NCBI GenBank assembly: GCA_049516155.1
Contig: JBEKTJ010000124.1
Coordinates: 1-19,284, forward strand
Direction: 5' to 3'
Origin: Bog-159 sp049516155
GTDB taxonomy: Bacteria > Acidobacteriota > Terriglobia > Bryobacterales > Bryobacteraceae
Length of the DNA: 19,284 nucleotides
Shown here: positions 6,784-14,800 of the stretch, one piece after another
Numbering within the stretch: position 1 is the first letter of the stretch
How the letters are laid out: the number at the start of each line of letters is the position of its first letter
The notes under the pieces: generated by a model
Told to the model about the DNA's origin: nothing
The model's input: only the letters and a program-made list of their open reading frames with translations
Databases searched by the model: none
Made by a program: the position numbers and the translations under genes

Positions 6784-7680
6784 GTGCATCGTTTCGTTCT
6801 CCACAATGAAGAAATCCGGGATGCCGCCGATAAACTGCTCGCGCCAGGACAGGTAGGTCTGCTCTCCGGCTGGGGAGTTTTCAGCACTATTCGTGTGGCC
6901 GGAGGCGTTCTGTTTGCCTTCGAGCGCCACTGGGCCCGCATGTGCCGAGATGCCGCCGCGTTGCACGTTCCCCTCCCGCCCGACCCGGAGCTGGTCCGCC
7001 GCAAGCTACTGGAATTGGTGGAGGCCAACCAGGCATTCGACGCCACACTGCGCGTCGTGGTGGTGCGCAACACCGGCGGCATGTGGGAAGGTCCTGGTAC
7101 GGGCCTCGCCAGCGACCTGATCGCGCTCACCTCCGCCACCAAGGAATGGGGCAACGGCGTGCGGCTCAGCTACACGCCCCATGCGCGCTATGCGGCTGGC
7201 GAGTTCGCCGGCGCCAAGATCCTATCGTGGGCCATGAACCTGACGTGGCTCGAAGCGGCGCAGTCCCGCGGCTTCGACGAAACCATCCTGCTGAACGAAC
7301 GCGGCGAGGTCGCCGAGTGTACTTCGGCCAATATTTTCGCCGGGGAGGGGAACCGCGTGTGGACGCCGCCGCTCAGCTCGGGTTGCCTGCCGGGCGTCAC
7401 ACGCGATCTGTTGCTGCACGAGATCCATGTGCCGGGATACATTATCGAAGAAAAAGTGCTGACGCCCGCCGACCTGGAGCGCGCCGGCGAAGTGTTCATT
7501 ACTTCCACCACCCGAAGTCTGCTGCCCGCGACCGAAATCGAATTTGAAATCGGCGCCCGCGCGATACCGCAATCCGGCGGGGCCTGCGCCGCCCTGCGCA
7601 ACGCGTTCGCCGCGTATGTCGATGCGTACGCTGTCGCGCACGCCGCCGATTCCAAGGAAGCGCCGGTCGCGCGATTATGA
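6784..7680 (+). CDS. Class IV PLP-dependent aminotransferase or aminodeoxychorismate lyase
   Basis: A 298-residue fold-type IV PLP enzyme of the group that includes branched-chain aminotransferase, D-amino-acid aminotransferase and 4-amino-4-deoxychorismate lyase. The PLP-binding lysine is K145 in GAKILSWAMNL, and E178 lies in the conserved EVAECTSANIF motif. The C-terminal part of the site shows TPPLSSGCLPGVTR (194-207). The N-terminal GWGVFSTIR (29-37) and FERHWARM (46-53) are also typical. Sequence alone does not separate a transaminase from a PabC-like lyase. The GTG start at 6784 begins the family-like MHRFVLHNEE and has no clear ribosome site. The stop overlaps the next gene as ATGA, so the two are co-translated. 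It is divergent from the deacylase, so D-amino-acid metabolism is a possible theme, but that rests on proximity only. Confidence 0.9.
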   Translation: MHRFVLHNEEIRDAADKLLAPGQVGLLSGWGVFSTIRVAGGVLFAFERHWARMCRDAAALHVPLPPDPELVRRKLLELVEANQAFDATLRVVVVRNTGGMWEGPGTGLASDLIALTSATKEWGNGVRLSYTPHARYAAGEFAGAKILSWAMNLTWLEAAQSRGFDETILLNERGEVAECTSANIFAGEGNRVWTPPLSSGCLPGVTRDLLLHEIHVPGYIIEEKVLTPADLERAGEVFITSTTRSLLPATEIEFEIGARAIPQSGGACAALRNAFAAYVDAYAVAHAADSKEAPVARL

Positions 7681-8042
7681 CGGTCAGTTGCCCTGACTGC
7701 GGTAGCCGTTACCTGCGCGTGAGCCGCCTCCGCACCCTGCGCGAAAAGCTGCGCGATCTGGTGGGCATTTCCCCGCTACGCTGCGGCGATTGCGGAGCGC
7801 GGTTCGTGGCCCGCACCTGGAACCTCGCGGTCTTCACGCATAGCCGCTGTCCGAAGTGCTTGCGCATGGACCTGAACGTCTGGACCGATCAGCAGTATTG
7901 GCCAGGCGCATTTATGAAATTGATGATCAAACTCGGGGCGCATCCCTGGCGCTGCGAATACTGCCGCCACAATTTCGTGGATTTCAGGCCGCGCCTGGAG
8001 ATCTTTAGCTTCAATCGCTGGCGCGAAAGAGGGCGGACTTAG
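7677..8042 (+). CDS. Small protein with four CxxC pairs (zinc-ribbon type)
   Basis: A 121-residue protein of unknown function. Four CxxC pairs are present: CPDC (5-8), CGDC (36-39), CPKC (58-61) and CEYC (93-96). This is enough for two treble- or ribbon-type zinc sites with about 30-35 residues between knuckles. The segments between are rich in Arg and aromatic residues (RYLRVSRLRTLREKLRD, RCEYCRHNF), compatible with nucleic-acid or protein binding. No signal peptide or strong membrane segment is seen. The ATG lies within the 4-base overlap with the aminotransferase gene, indicating coupling. I do not recognise a named family. Confidence 0.75.
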   Translation: MTVSCPDCGSRYLRVSRLRTLREKLRDLVGISPLRCGDCGARFVARTWNLAVFTHSRCPKCLRMDLNVWTDQQYWPGAFMKLMIKLGAHPWRCEYCRHNFVDFRPRLEIFSFNRWRERGRT

Positions 8043-8075
8043 CCGGACGCAGTTTTGCTTGTGGGCAAAAAAAAA

Positions 8076-8670
8076 TTGGTTCCAAGTGATCCGAAGCTCA
8101 GCCTGACCCGACGCCGGCATGCACGGCTCAGAGCTGTGCAGCCGGATGACCGGCGATAACTCCTCGGCTCCCCGCCGCTCCTTTTGAGAGCTGCGGATTA
8201 ACGCCGCGGAGGTCGCCTGCGTGCGCTCCGGCTGGAACCGGCATCTCGCAACGGCCTTTCGCTCCCCCGAAACGACCGCCTGTTTCCAGACCGCCATTCC
8301 GGGATCGAAGTTCCCGGCCTGCCGCTTCGATGCGTTGCTGAACTTTCGCTGGGTCCGTTCGGTTTACGGCTCCTTCGCTCTCTCCGGTTAGCCCCGGTTC
8401 GGGCGAGATCGCCACCGTAAACCCGTTTCCCAGTTCCAGTTCCGCAACCTCAATCAGCGCCCGGATCTCGACTCCCCTTCAGGGCCTTTGTGCCCTTCCG
8501 GATCAAAATCTCAACCCAGCCACTGACTAAGTGGCTCACCTCCCGAATGCGTCCAATTGCCCTTCGCTCCCCGCCGCTTGCTCTATTGGTATAGTTTAGG
8601 CTGCGGATCAACGTTCCAGGCTCGCTTCGCTTCCGTTCGGCTCGCTGTTCCTCGAACCTCTTGGAACCAA
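8076..8670. mobile_element. Non-coding 595-bp segment bounded by an 11-bp inverted repeat
   Basis: The stretch from 8043 to 8856 has no convincing gene. Within it, TTGGTTCCAAG (8076-8086) and its exact inverse CTTGGAACCAA (8660-8670) bound 595 bp. Both ends are followed by GTG on the plus strand. Inside, a paired motif occurs twice in direct orientation: GCTCCCCGCCGCT plus CTGCGGATTAACG at 8167-8203, and GCTCCCCGCCGCT plus CTGCGGATCAACG at 8566-8613. A hairpin GCCACT-GACTAA-type palindrome lies at about 8519-8537. All frames are broken by stops, or lack starts and ribosome sites. A minus-strand stretch (about 8130-8470) reads without stops but resembles no family I know. A non-autonomous mobile element (MITE-like), a decayed gene or a structured RNA locus are all possible. 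The 186 bp from 8671 to 8856 are AT-richer and show nothing further. Confidence 0.4.
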
Positions 8671-8856
8671 GTGTTATGTTGCCTCCGAATACCGGTTACA
8701 GTCAAATGAATTTTGCGGTCGTGCGGCGGTTTTCCTCAACATTCTTCGCGCCTATTTTGTTACAGTTGCGAGACACTCGCTTTGGATTGTTTGTGGATAA
8801 AACAGGCGGGGCGGATTTTGTCGTATTGAGCAATCGCGCAATGCTAAAATGGACTC

Positions 8857-9021
8857 ATGGTTCGACGACAGATCGAGATCGACGGTGTCGAAGCCTTCAT
8901 GGAATCGTGCGAGGAAGCTCAGCGCGATTCGTTGCTTGCCCAGAAGGAGCGGGCCGAACGCGGTTTTTGCGATGGACGCTTCACAACGTGGGACGAGGTC
9001 AAGCGGCGCAATGGTCTGTGA
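8857..9021 (+). CDS. Small antitoxin-like protein, apparently without an intact toxin partner
   Basis: A 54-residue ORF beginning MVRRQIEIDG and ending TTWDEVKRRNGL. The charged helical middle (EEAQRDSLLAQKERAERG) and the closing T/S-x-D/E-E-V-K-R-R-x-G-L are like many short type II antitoxins that pair with RelE/ParE toxins. Codon use and composition look coding, and the surrounding frames do not. The ribosome site is weak (GGAC 3 nt before the ATG). No toxin ORF follows. In the frame that would overlap the stop, a 17-residue peptide ends in TAA, and after it come only about 16 codons resembling a fragment (ARRALQANLAYLQREL). This may be a toxin remnant. The assignment rests on general pattern, not a named family. 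Confidence 0.5.
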   Translation: MVRRQIEIDGVEAFMESCEEAQRDSLLAQKERAERGFCDGRFTTWDEVKRRNGL

Positions 9022-9088
9022 CGTCTCCGCGACGGTGAGGGAGCGGCTTCCCCAAAACGGTTAAGCACGCCGCGCGCTACAAGCCAAC

Positions 9089-9116
9089 TTGGCCTATCTG
9101 CAACGGGAACTATAAT
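9089..9116 (+). promoter_or_regulatory. Sigma-70-type promoter for the enolase-superfamily gene
   Basis: TTGGCC (9089-9094), 16-nt spacer, then perfect TATAAT (9111-9116). The predicted TSS near 9123 leaves a leader of about 20 nt containing GAAAGAAAGAGACC before the ATG at 9143. Confidence 0.65.
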
Positions 9117-9142
9117 GGGGGTCTGAAAGAAAGAGACCACCA

Positions 9143-10552
9143 ATGCCAAAGCCAGATCCGCCCCGCATAGGCCGCCGCGGGCTACTGAAAACATCCGCCG
9201 CCCTGTTGGGTGGGGCCATATTCGGTACGCGCGCCAAAGCCGCCCCCGACCCGCCCTTCCAGAATGTCAACACCAACTCCAGCCCTTCCACTTTGAAGAT
9301 TACCGACCTGCGCGTAGCCACCGTGCGCAAGCCCGGCCCCAGCCCCTGCACCATCATCCGGCTCGACACCAACCAGGGCGTCTACGGGCTGGGCGAAGTC
9401 CGCGACGGCGCCAGCGCCACCTACGCGCTGTTCCTGAAGAGCCGCGTCACAGGTGAAAATCCGCTCCGCATCACCTACATCTTCGAGAAAATCAAACAGT
9501 TCGGGGGCCACGCGCGCCAGGCGGGCGGAGTCGTAGCCATCGAAGAGGCGCTCTGGGATATCGCCGGCAAGGTCTATGGCGTGCCCATCTACCAAATGTT
9601 GGGCGGCAAATTCCGCGACAAGATTCGCATCTACGCCGATACCGAGGAATCGCCGGATGTCGCTGAGTACGCCAAGCGCCTAAAGATCCGCAAGGAAGAG
9701 ATGGGCCTCACGTGGCTGAAGATGGACTTGGGCATCAATATGGTCGCCAAGACTCCCGGCACGGTGACCATGCCCTCCGGCGAGACCCCTTGGGAGCGGA
9801 GTCAGTTGCCGCATCCGTTCACTGCCGCTGAGGTAACCGACAAAGGCATTGAGAAGCTCTGCGAATATGTAGCCGCGGCGCGCGAGGCCGTGGGTATGGA
9901 GATCCCGCTTTCGATGGATCACCTGGGTCACATCGGCGTGCATTCCATCATCCGGCTGGGAAAGGCGTACGAGAAATACAACCTCTCCTGGATGGAGGAC
10001 GTGATTCCCTGGCAGTACACCGACTTGTTACAGCGCATCACGATGGAAAGCCCCACTCCCATCCTCACCGGCGAAGACATTTACCTGAAGGAGCCATTCA
10101 TCAATCTGTGCGAGAAGCACGCGGTGAGCAAGATTCATCCCGATATCTCCACGTCGGGCGGCATACTCGAGACCCATAAGATCGGCGACGCTGCCATGGA
10201 ATATGGCGTGCCGATGGCCATGCACTATGCCGGCCTGCCCATCGGCGCGCTGGCCAGCGTACACTGCGCCGCGGCCACCGAGAATTTCCTAGCCTGCGAG
10301 AATCACTCCCTGGATGTGCCCTGGTGGCAGGATCTTGTGGAAGGCATTGAAAAGCCCATTATCAACAAGGGCTTCATCACTGTCCCCGACAAACCGGGCC
10401 TCGGCATTACGCTCAACGAGGACGTCGTACGGCAGCATCTGGCGCCGGACTCGGGATACTTCGAGCCGACACCCATGTGGGACAAAGAACACTCCTGGGA
10501 CCGGCTTTGGAGCATGTCGCCCAGATCGCCGGTCAGCCGACGCGATGCATAA
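9143..10552 (+). CDS. Tat-exported enolase-superfamily (mandelate racemase/muconate lactonizing enzyme type) protein, probable sugar-acid dehydratase
   Basis: A 469-residue protein of the enolase superfamily, which abstracts a proton alpha to a carboxylate using a Mg ion. A Tat signal is evident: twin Arg in IGRRGLLK (9-16), hydrophobic AALLGGAIFG and a likely cleavage after AKA (31-33). The N-terminal capping domain runs from about 50 to 175. The barrel shows Mg ligands in order: D259 (SMDHLGH), E285 (WMEDVIPW) and E311 (LTGEDIY). Later come HPDISTSGG (332-340) and H361 in AMHYAGLPIG. WLKMDLG (191-197) stands where the KxK-type lysine is expected, with only K193 clear. Most superfamily members are cytoplasmic, so export is notable. 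Substrate assignment (galactonate, gluconate or other acid sugar) is not possible here. It lies just upstream of the TPR gene, 34 bp apart, and may be co-transcribed with it. Confidence 0.9.
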   Translation: MPKPDPPRIGRRGLLKTSAALLGGAIFGTRAKAAPDPPFQNVNTNSSPSTLKITDLRVATVRKPGPSPCTIIRLDTNQGVYGLGEVRDGASATYALFLKSRVTGENPLRITYIFEKIKQFGGHARQAGGVVAIEEALWDIAGKVYGVPIYQMLGGKFRDKIRIYADTEESPDVAEYAKRLKIRKEEMGLTWLKMDLGINMVAKTPGTVTMPSGETPWERSQLPHPFTAAEVTDKGIEKLCEYVAAAREAVGMEIPLSMDHLGHIGVHSIIRLGKAYEKYNLSWMEDVIPWQYTDLLQRITMESPTPILTGEDIYLKEPFINLCEKHAVSKIHPDISTSGGILETHKIGDAAMEYGVPMAMHYAGLPIGALASVHCAAATENFLACENHSLDVPWWQDLVEGIEKPIINKGFITVPDKPGLGITLNEDVVRQHLAPDSGYFEPTPMWDKEHSWDRLWSMSPRSPVSRRDA

Positions 10553-10558
10553 GAACGT

Positions 10559-10631
10559 AACCGCCGATGCACGCCGATGCACGCCGATGAAATCGATCTT
10601 ATCTGTGTGTATCAGTGTCCATCTGTGGCTA
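10559..10631. repeat. Imperfect palindromic repeat with decamer periodicity
   Basis: The left half contains GCCGATGCAC repeated twice plus a partial third copy. The right half (TATCTGTGTGTATCAGTGTCCATCTGTGG) is its diverged inverse: reversed, it has GATG-N-AC and GAT-N-AC steps in the same positions. I recall a similar palindromic repeat dispersed in acidobacterial and other GC-rich genomes. Only one copy is in this window. It overlaps the start of the TPR gene. Confidence 0.6.
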
Positions 10632-11756
10632 GTTCCCATTCTTACGGCGGATCAGCCGCCCGATACCCGGCAGATCTTCGAGCGCGGCCAGCACTCCATG
10701 GATGCCGGCGATCTGGCCGCGGCCGAAAAAGACTTCCGCGCGGTGCTGGCGGCCGAGCCGGAAAATGTGGGCGCGCACGGCAATCTGGCCGTCGTCTACA
10801 TGCGCCGCAAGGAGTGGTCGGCGGCCCTGTCGGAGTTGCATGCCGCCGAAAGGCTGGCGCCCCAAATATCGGGGATCCGCCTGAATATCGGGCTGGTTTA
10901 TTATCGCCAGGCCGATTACCAGCGCGCTATCGAGCCTTTTGAATCGGTGGTGCACGACCATCCGGACTCCGTTCAGGCGCGCTACCTGCTAGGTCTTTGC
11001 TATTTTTTCAAGGAGCGCTATGCGGAAGCCGCCCAAACGCTTGAGCCGCTCTGGCCGCGCGAATCCGAAAACCTGAATTACCTGTACGTGGTGTCCATAG
11101 CCGCCAACAAGGCGGGCCTCACGGAGCTCGACCGGCGCGCCGCTACCCGGCTCATCGAAGTCGGCCATGACTCGGCGGAGTTCCATATCATTGTCGGCAA
11201 GGCTCACGTCAACGCCAGAATGTACGACCGGGCTATGGAAGAGTTCCAGCAGGCTGCGCGCATCGATCCGAAGCTGCCTCTGGTGCATTACTTCCTGGGA
11301 ACCGAATACCGGCGGCAGAACGATTTCGAACACGCCCGGCAGGAGTTCCTGAAGGATATCGCCATCGCGCCGGACGTGGCCTACGATTACGACGAGTTGG
11401 GCGCGGTCTGTTATGCCCTCAATATGATTCCGGATGCGGAACGCTACTTCAAAGAAGCATTGCGTCTGGATCCCGGACTGGGCACGTCCGATTATGGGCT
11501 GGCAAAGCTCTACAAACAGCAGGGCAAGTACGCGGCGGCGCTGGAAGCGTTGCGCGCCGCCGGCGCAATCGACCCGCAAAGCGCCAGCATATACTATCTG
11601 CGCGGCCAGGTTCTCTCCGCCCTGGGGCGCCGCCCTGAAGCTAAGTTACAATTCGATGAAGCCGCCCGCCTGAGGCAAGCCACCCGCGACGAACTGGAGC
11701 GCAAGATCAGCGGCCAGCAGCCCGCCGACCCGCAATTGGCGGGCCAAGATCGGTAG
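10587..11756 (+). CDS. Exported TPR-repeat protein
   Basis: A 389-residue scaffold-type protein made almost entirely of tetratricopeptide repeats from about residue 35 to 360, eight or nine units. Clear ones include DLAAAEKDFRAVLAAEPEN, DYQRAIEPFESVVHDHPDS, MYDRAMEEFQQAARIDPK and IPDAERYFKEALRLDPG. The N-terminus MKSILSVCISVHLWLVPILTA is hydrophobic and would act as a signal peptide or anchor. It is encoded by the palindromic repeat, which makes it a recently acquired or chance N-terminus. A longer reading from 10314 overlaps the enolase-superfamily gene in another frame and is unlikely. The ATG at 10587 has no strong ribosome site. It shares orientation with the upstream Tat-exported enzyme (34-bp gap), so both may act in the periplasm. 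No enzymatic domain is visible. Confidence 0.85.
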   Translation: MKSILSVCISVHLWLVPILTADQPPDTRQIFERGQHSMDAGDLAAAEKDFRAVLAAEPENVGAHGNLAVVYMRRKEWSAALSELHAAERLAPQISGIRLNIGLVYYRQADYQRAIEPFESVVHDHPDSVQARYLLGLCYFFKERYAEAAQTLEPLWPRESENLNYLYVVSIAANKAGLTELDRRAATRLIEVGHDSAEFHIIVGKAHVNARMYDRAMEEFQQAARIDPKLPLVHYFLGTEYRRQNDFEHARQEFLKDIAIAPDVAYDYDELGAVCYALNMIPDAERYFKEALRLDPGLGTSDYGLAKLYKQQGKYAAALEALRAAGAIDPQSASIYYLRGQVLSALGRRPEAKLQFDEAARLRQATRDELERKISGQQPADPQLAGQDR

Positions 11757-11810
11757 CCCAGTACTGCCCCACCAGCCGTACCGGACCGATGCGGTGATTA
11801 CCGTACCCCC

Positions 11811-11839
11811 TTGATCCGGCGAACGAAAAAGCGGATAAT
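11811..11839 (+). promoter_or_regulatory. Sigma-70-type promoter for the Ig-repeat hydrolase gene
   Basis: TTGATC (11811-11816), 17-nt spacer, GATAAT (11834-11839). The predicted TSS near 11846 gives a leader of about 50 nt before the ATG at 11897. Confidence 0.6.
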
Positions 11840-11867
11840 GCGTGGGACATCCTTATATTTTGGTGTG

Positions 11868-11890
11868 ACGCCCCTTTGCGGGCGTGGAGG
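11868..11890 (+). promoter_or_regulatory. Hairpin abutting a strong ribosome binding site
   Basis: ACGCCC (11868-11873), loop CTTTGC, GGGCGT (11880-11885), then directly GGAGG (11886-11890) and 6 nt to the ATG at 11897. The strong ribosome site decides the start and rules out the upstream in-frame TTG at 11876. The stem ends exactly at the ribosome site, so it could shield or expose it. No riboswitch family is recognised. Confidence 0.5.
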
Positions 11891-11896
11891 CCTACC

Positions 11897-14800
11897 ATGA
11901 ATAGCTCACGAATCAGTCGTGTCTCGGCGGCCAGTGGTCTGGTTCGCTTGTTGCTGTGCGCGTCGGCTTTGTTCTCCGTTTCGCTCCCGTTGCAGGCAGT
12001 CACAAACGTCACGCTGAATTCAGTGACTTCACCCACCGCAGCCGATACGGATGTAACCAGTGTTACGGTCATCGGGCATGGCTTCCCGAGCGGGACTATC
12101 CCGCCCGCTAATGTAACGGTGTCGCTGAACCCCACGACGTCGGGCGGAGGGCCTACCGGCGCCACCACGGCCTCGGAAGTAACGGTTGAATCCGGCAGCA
12201 CGGAATATGTCACGTTTAAAGTGCCAACATCCGTCACTGTTTCGGCCGCGACGTCTTACCAGGTTTCCATTTCCGGCACCACCTCCACCGGGAATGCCTT
12301 TCAGAGCGGCAACAGTTCCACGCTGGTTGTCAACGCTCCCGTGGCAATCACCACCAGTTCACCGCTGACGTCGGGGGTAGTGTCCGACAGTTACTCGCAG
12401 ACTTTGACCGCTACCGGAGGCAGCGGGAGCTACACTTGGGCGCTGGCTGGGGGGACTTTGCCTGCCGGCCTTACATTGAACACATCGACCGGAGTAATCA
12501 GCGGCACTCCCACCACGCAAGGCACGTCGCATTTCGAAATCAAGGCAACCGACAGCCTGCATATGCCAGGCTCCGCGGAGTTTGCCCTGACCATCAACCA
12601 CGCCCTGGTGATCACTACCACTTCACCCTTGCCTGCGGGAGCGGTCGCCTCAAGCTATTCGCAGACTTTGACCGCCAGCGGCGGTCTCGGGACTTACGCC
12701 TGGTCGGTGATCGCGGGGACCTTGCCCAATGGTCTTAGCTTGAATTCGGTCACTGGCGTAATCAGCGGCCAACCGACCGGCGCGGGAACTTCGCAATTCG
12801 AAGTCAAGGTTACCGACGGTAATCAGGATGCGGCCGTCAAGGTACTTTCCCTTACTATCAATCCGGCGATCGTCATCACTACCGCCTCACCCCTGCCGAC
12901 GGGTACGGTGGGCGTGAGCTATGCGCAAGGTCTGACGGCTACCGGCGGTAGCGGAACTTACACCTGGTCCGTAGGCGCGGGGTCATTGCCCGGCGGCCTC
13001 TCGTTAAATGCAACCACGGGGCTAATCAGCGGCCAGCCCACAGGGGCCATCGCCGCTAACTTCACGATTGTGGCGACCGACACTAACCACGCCACAGGGT
13101 CCAAGCAATTCGCTCTGACCGTCAATGCAGCGATCGTCATCACCACCAGTTCGCCGCTGCCGCAAGGTACGGTGGGAACGAACTATTCACAGACGTTGTC
13201 AGCTACCGGGGGGAGCGGGACGTACACCTGGTCCGTGAGCGTGGGATCACTGCCCGGCGGCCTCTCCTTGAATGCGACCACGGGCGCGATCACCGGCCAG
13301 CCCACCACCGCTACCACCGCCAACTTCACGATTCTGGCAACCGACACCAACCAAGCCACGGCGTCCAAGCCATTCGCCCTGACCGTCAATGCTGCGATCG
13401 TCATCACCACTGCTTCGCCGCTGCCGCAGGGCACGGTAGGCACGAATTATTCACAGACCCTGGCGGCGACGGGAGGCAGCGGGACCTACACCTGGTCGGT
13501 GAGCGTGGGGGCGTTGCCGGGCGGTCTTTCGTTGAATGCAGCGACGGGCGCGATCACCGGCCAGCCCACTGCGGCTACCACCGCAAACTTCACGATTCTG
13601 GCAACCGACACCAACCAAGCCACGGCATCCAAGCAATTTGCATTGACTGTAAATGCGGCGATCGTCATTACCACCAGTTCGCCGCTGCCGCAGGGCACGG
13701 TGGGTACGAACTACTCGCAAGCTTTGGCGGCGACGGGCGGCAGCGGGACCTACACTTGGTCGGTGAGCGTGGGATCGTTGCCCGGCGGCCTCTCATTGAA
13801 TGCGACGACGGGGCTGATCAGCGGCCAACCCACTACGGCTATCGCTGGGAACTTCACCATTCTGGCGACCGATACAAATCAAGCGACGGGGTCCAAGCAA
13901 TTTGCACTGACGGTCAACCCCGCGATCGTCATCACCACAAGTTCGCCGCTGCCGGCCGGCACCGTGAACGTAAACTACGCGCAAACCATCGCGGCGACGG
14001 GCGGGAGTGGGACCTATACCTGGTCGGTGAGCGTGGGATCCTTGCCCAACGGTCTCACCTTGAATGCAACTTCGGGCCTGATCGGCGGCCAACCGACTAC
14101 GGCCGTTACCGGTGCGACCTTCACGATTCAAGCGACGGATACTAACCAGGCCACGGCGTCCAAACAATTTGCCCTGACTATCAATCCACCGCTCCTTATT
14201 ACTACAACGTCGCCGTTGCCGGCTGCCACTGTCACAGTGGCCTATAGCCAGACCTTCGCAGCCTCCGGAGGCGCCGGCGGATACAGTTGGACTGCGACCG
14301 GCCTACCGGCTTGGCTGACCATGAGTACGGGCGGCGCATTAACCGGAACGCCGCCTCTGACCGCGGTCGATTCGAGCTTCACGGTGAAAGTGACCGACAG
14401 CAGCAGCAATACAACCTCGGGGACTTTTGCCGTACCGGTGACTCTCGCCATTACCACCGCTTCGCCCTTGCCAACCGGTCAGGTGGGAGTGAATTACTCG
14501 CAGACCTTGGCGGCCGTCGGCGGAACCGGCACTTACACCTGGTCCGTGACTTCGGGCACTCTACCGGCGGGTCTCACTCTAACCGCTGCCAGCGGCCTGA
14601 TCGGCGGCCAGCCCACCACGGCTACCAGTGGGAGCTTCACCATACAGGTGCAAGACAGCAGCCTGGTGACGGCGACGCAGCCATTTACGCTGACCATTAA
14701 CCCAGCCGCGTCCATCCTGACACTTTCGCCGAATAATTCGAATGCGGGGCTGTCGCTCCAAGTAGCTATCACGGGCTCGTTCACGCATTTTGTACAAGGG

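Noticed and set aside
8128..8415. Minus-strand 95-codon ORF, and the overlapping 7776-8297 ORF
   Set aside because: There is no ribosome site or family motif. The first lies within the inverted-repeat segment and the second runs antisense to the zinc-ribbon gene. Kept only as a possible decayed gene in the element entry.
8522..8539. Minus-strand GTG preceded by GGGAG (peptide beginning MSHLVSGW)
   Set aside because: The purine run abuts the GTG with no spacer, and the frame closes after about 29 codons.
8818..8850. Promoter for the antitoxin-like ORF (TTGTCG or TTGAGC with TAAAAT)
   Set aside because: Spacers of 21 or 14 nt are outside the usual range.
8661..9064. Plus-strand ORFs at 8661-9038 and 8849-9064
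   Set aside because: Compositionally unlike coding sequence. They overlap the better antitoxin-like frame at 8857-9021.
10314..10586. N-terminal extension of the TPR protein from 10314
   Set aside because: It would overlap about 240 bases of the enolase-superfamily gene in another frame, and its translation is not family-like. The ATG at 10587 gives a plausible signal peptide.
12341..14703. Regular repeats as a CRISPR array
   Set aside because: Units are 264 bp, coding and in frame throughout, with no short repeat-spacer structure and no cas genes.
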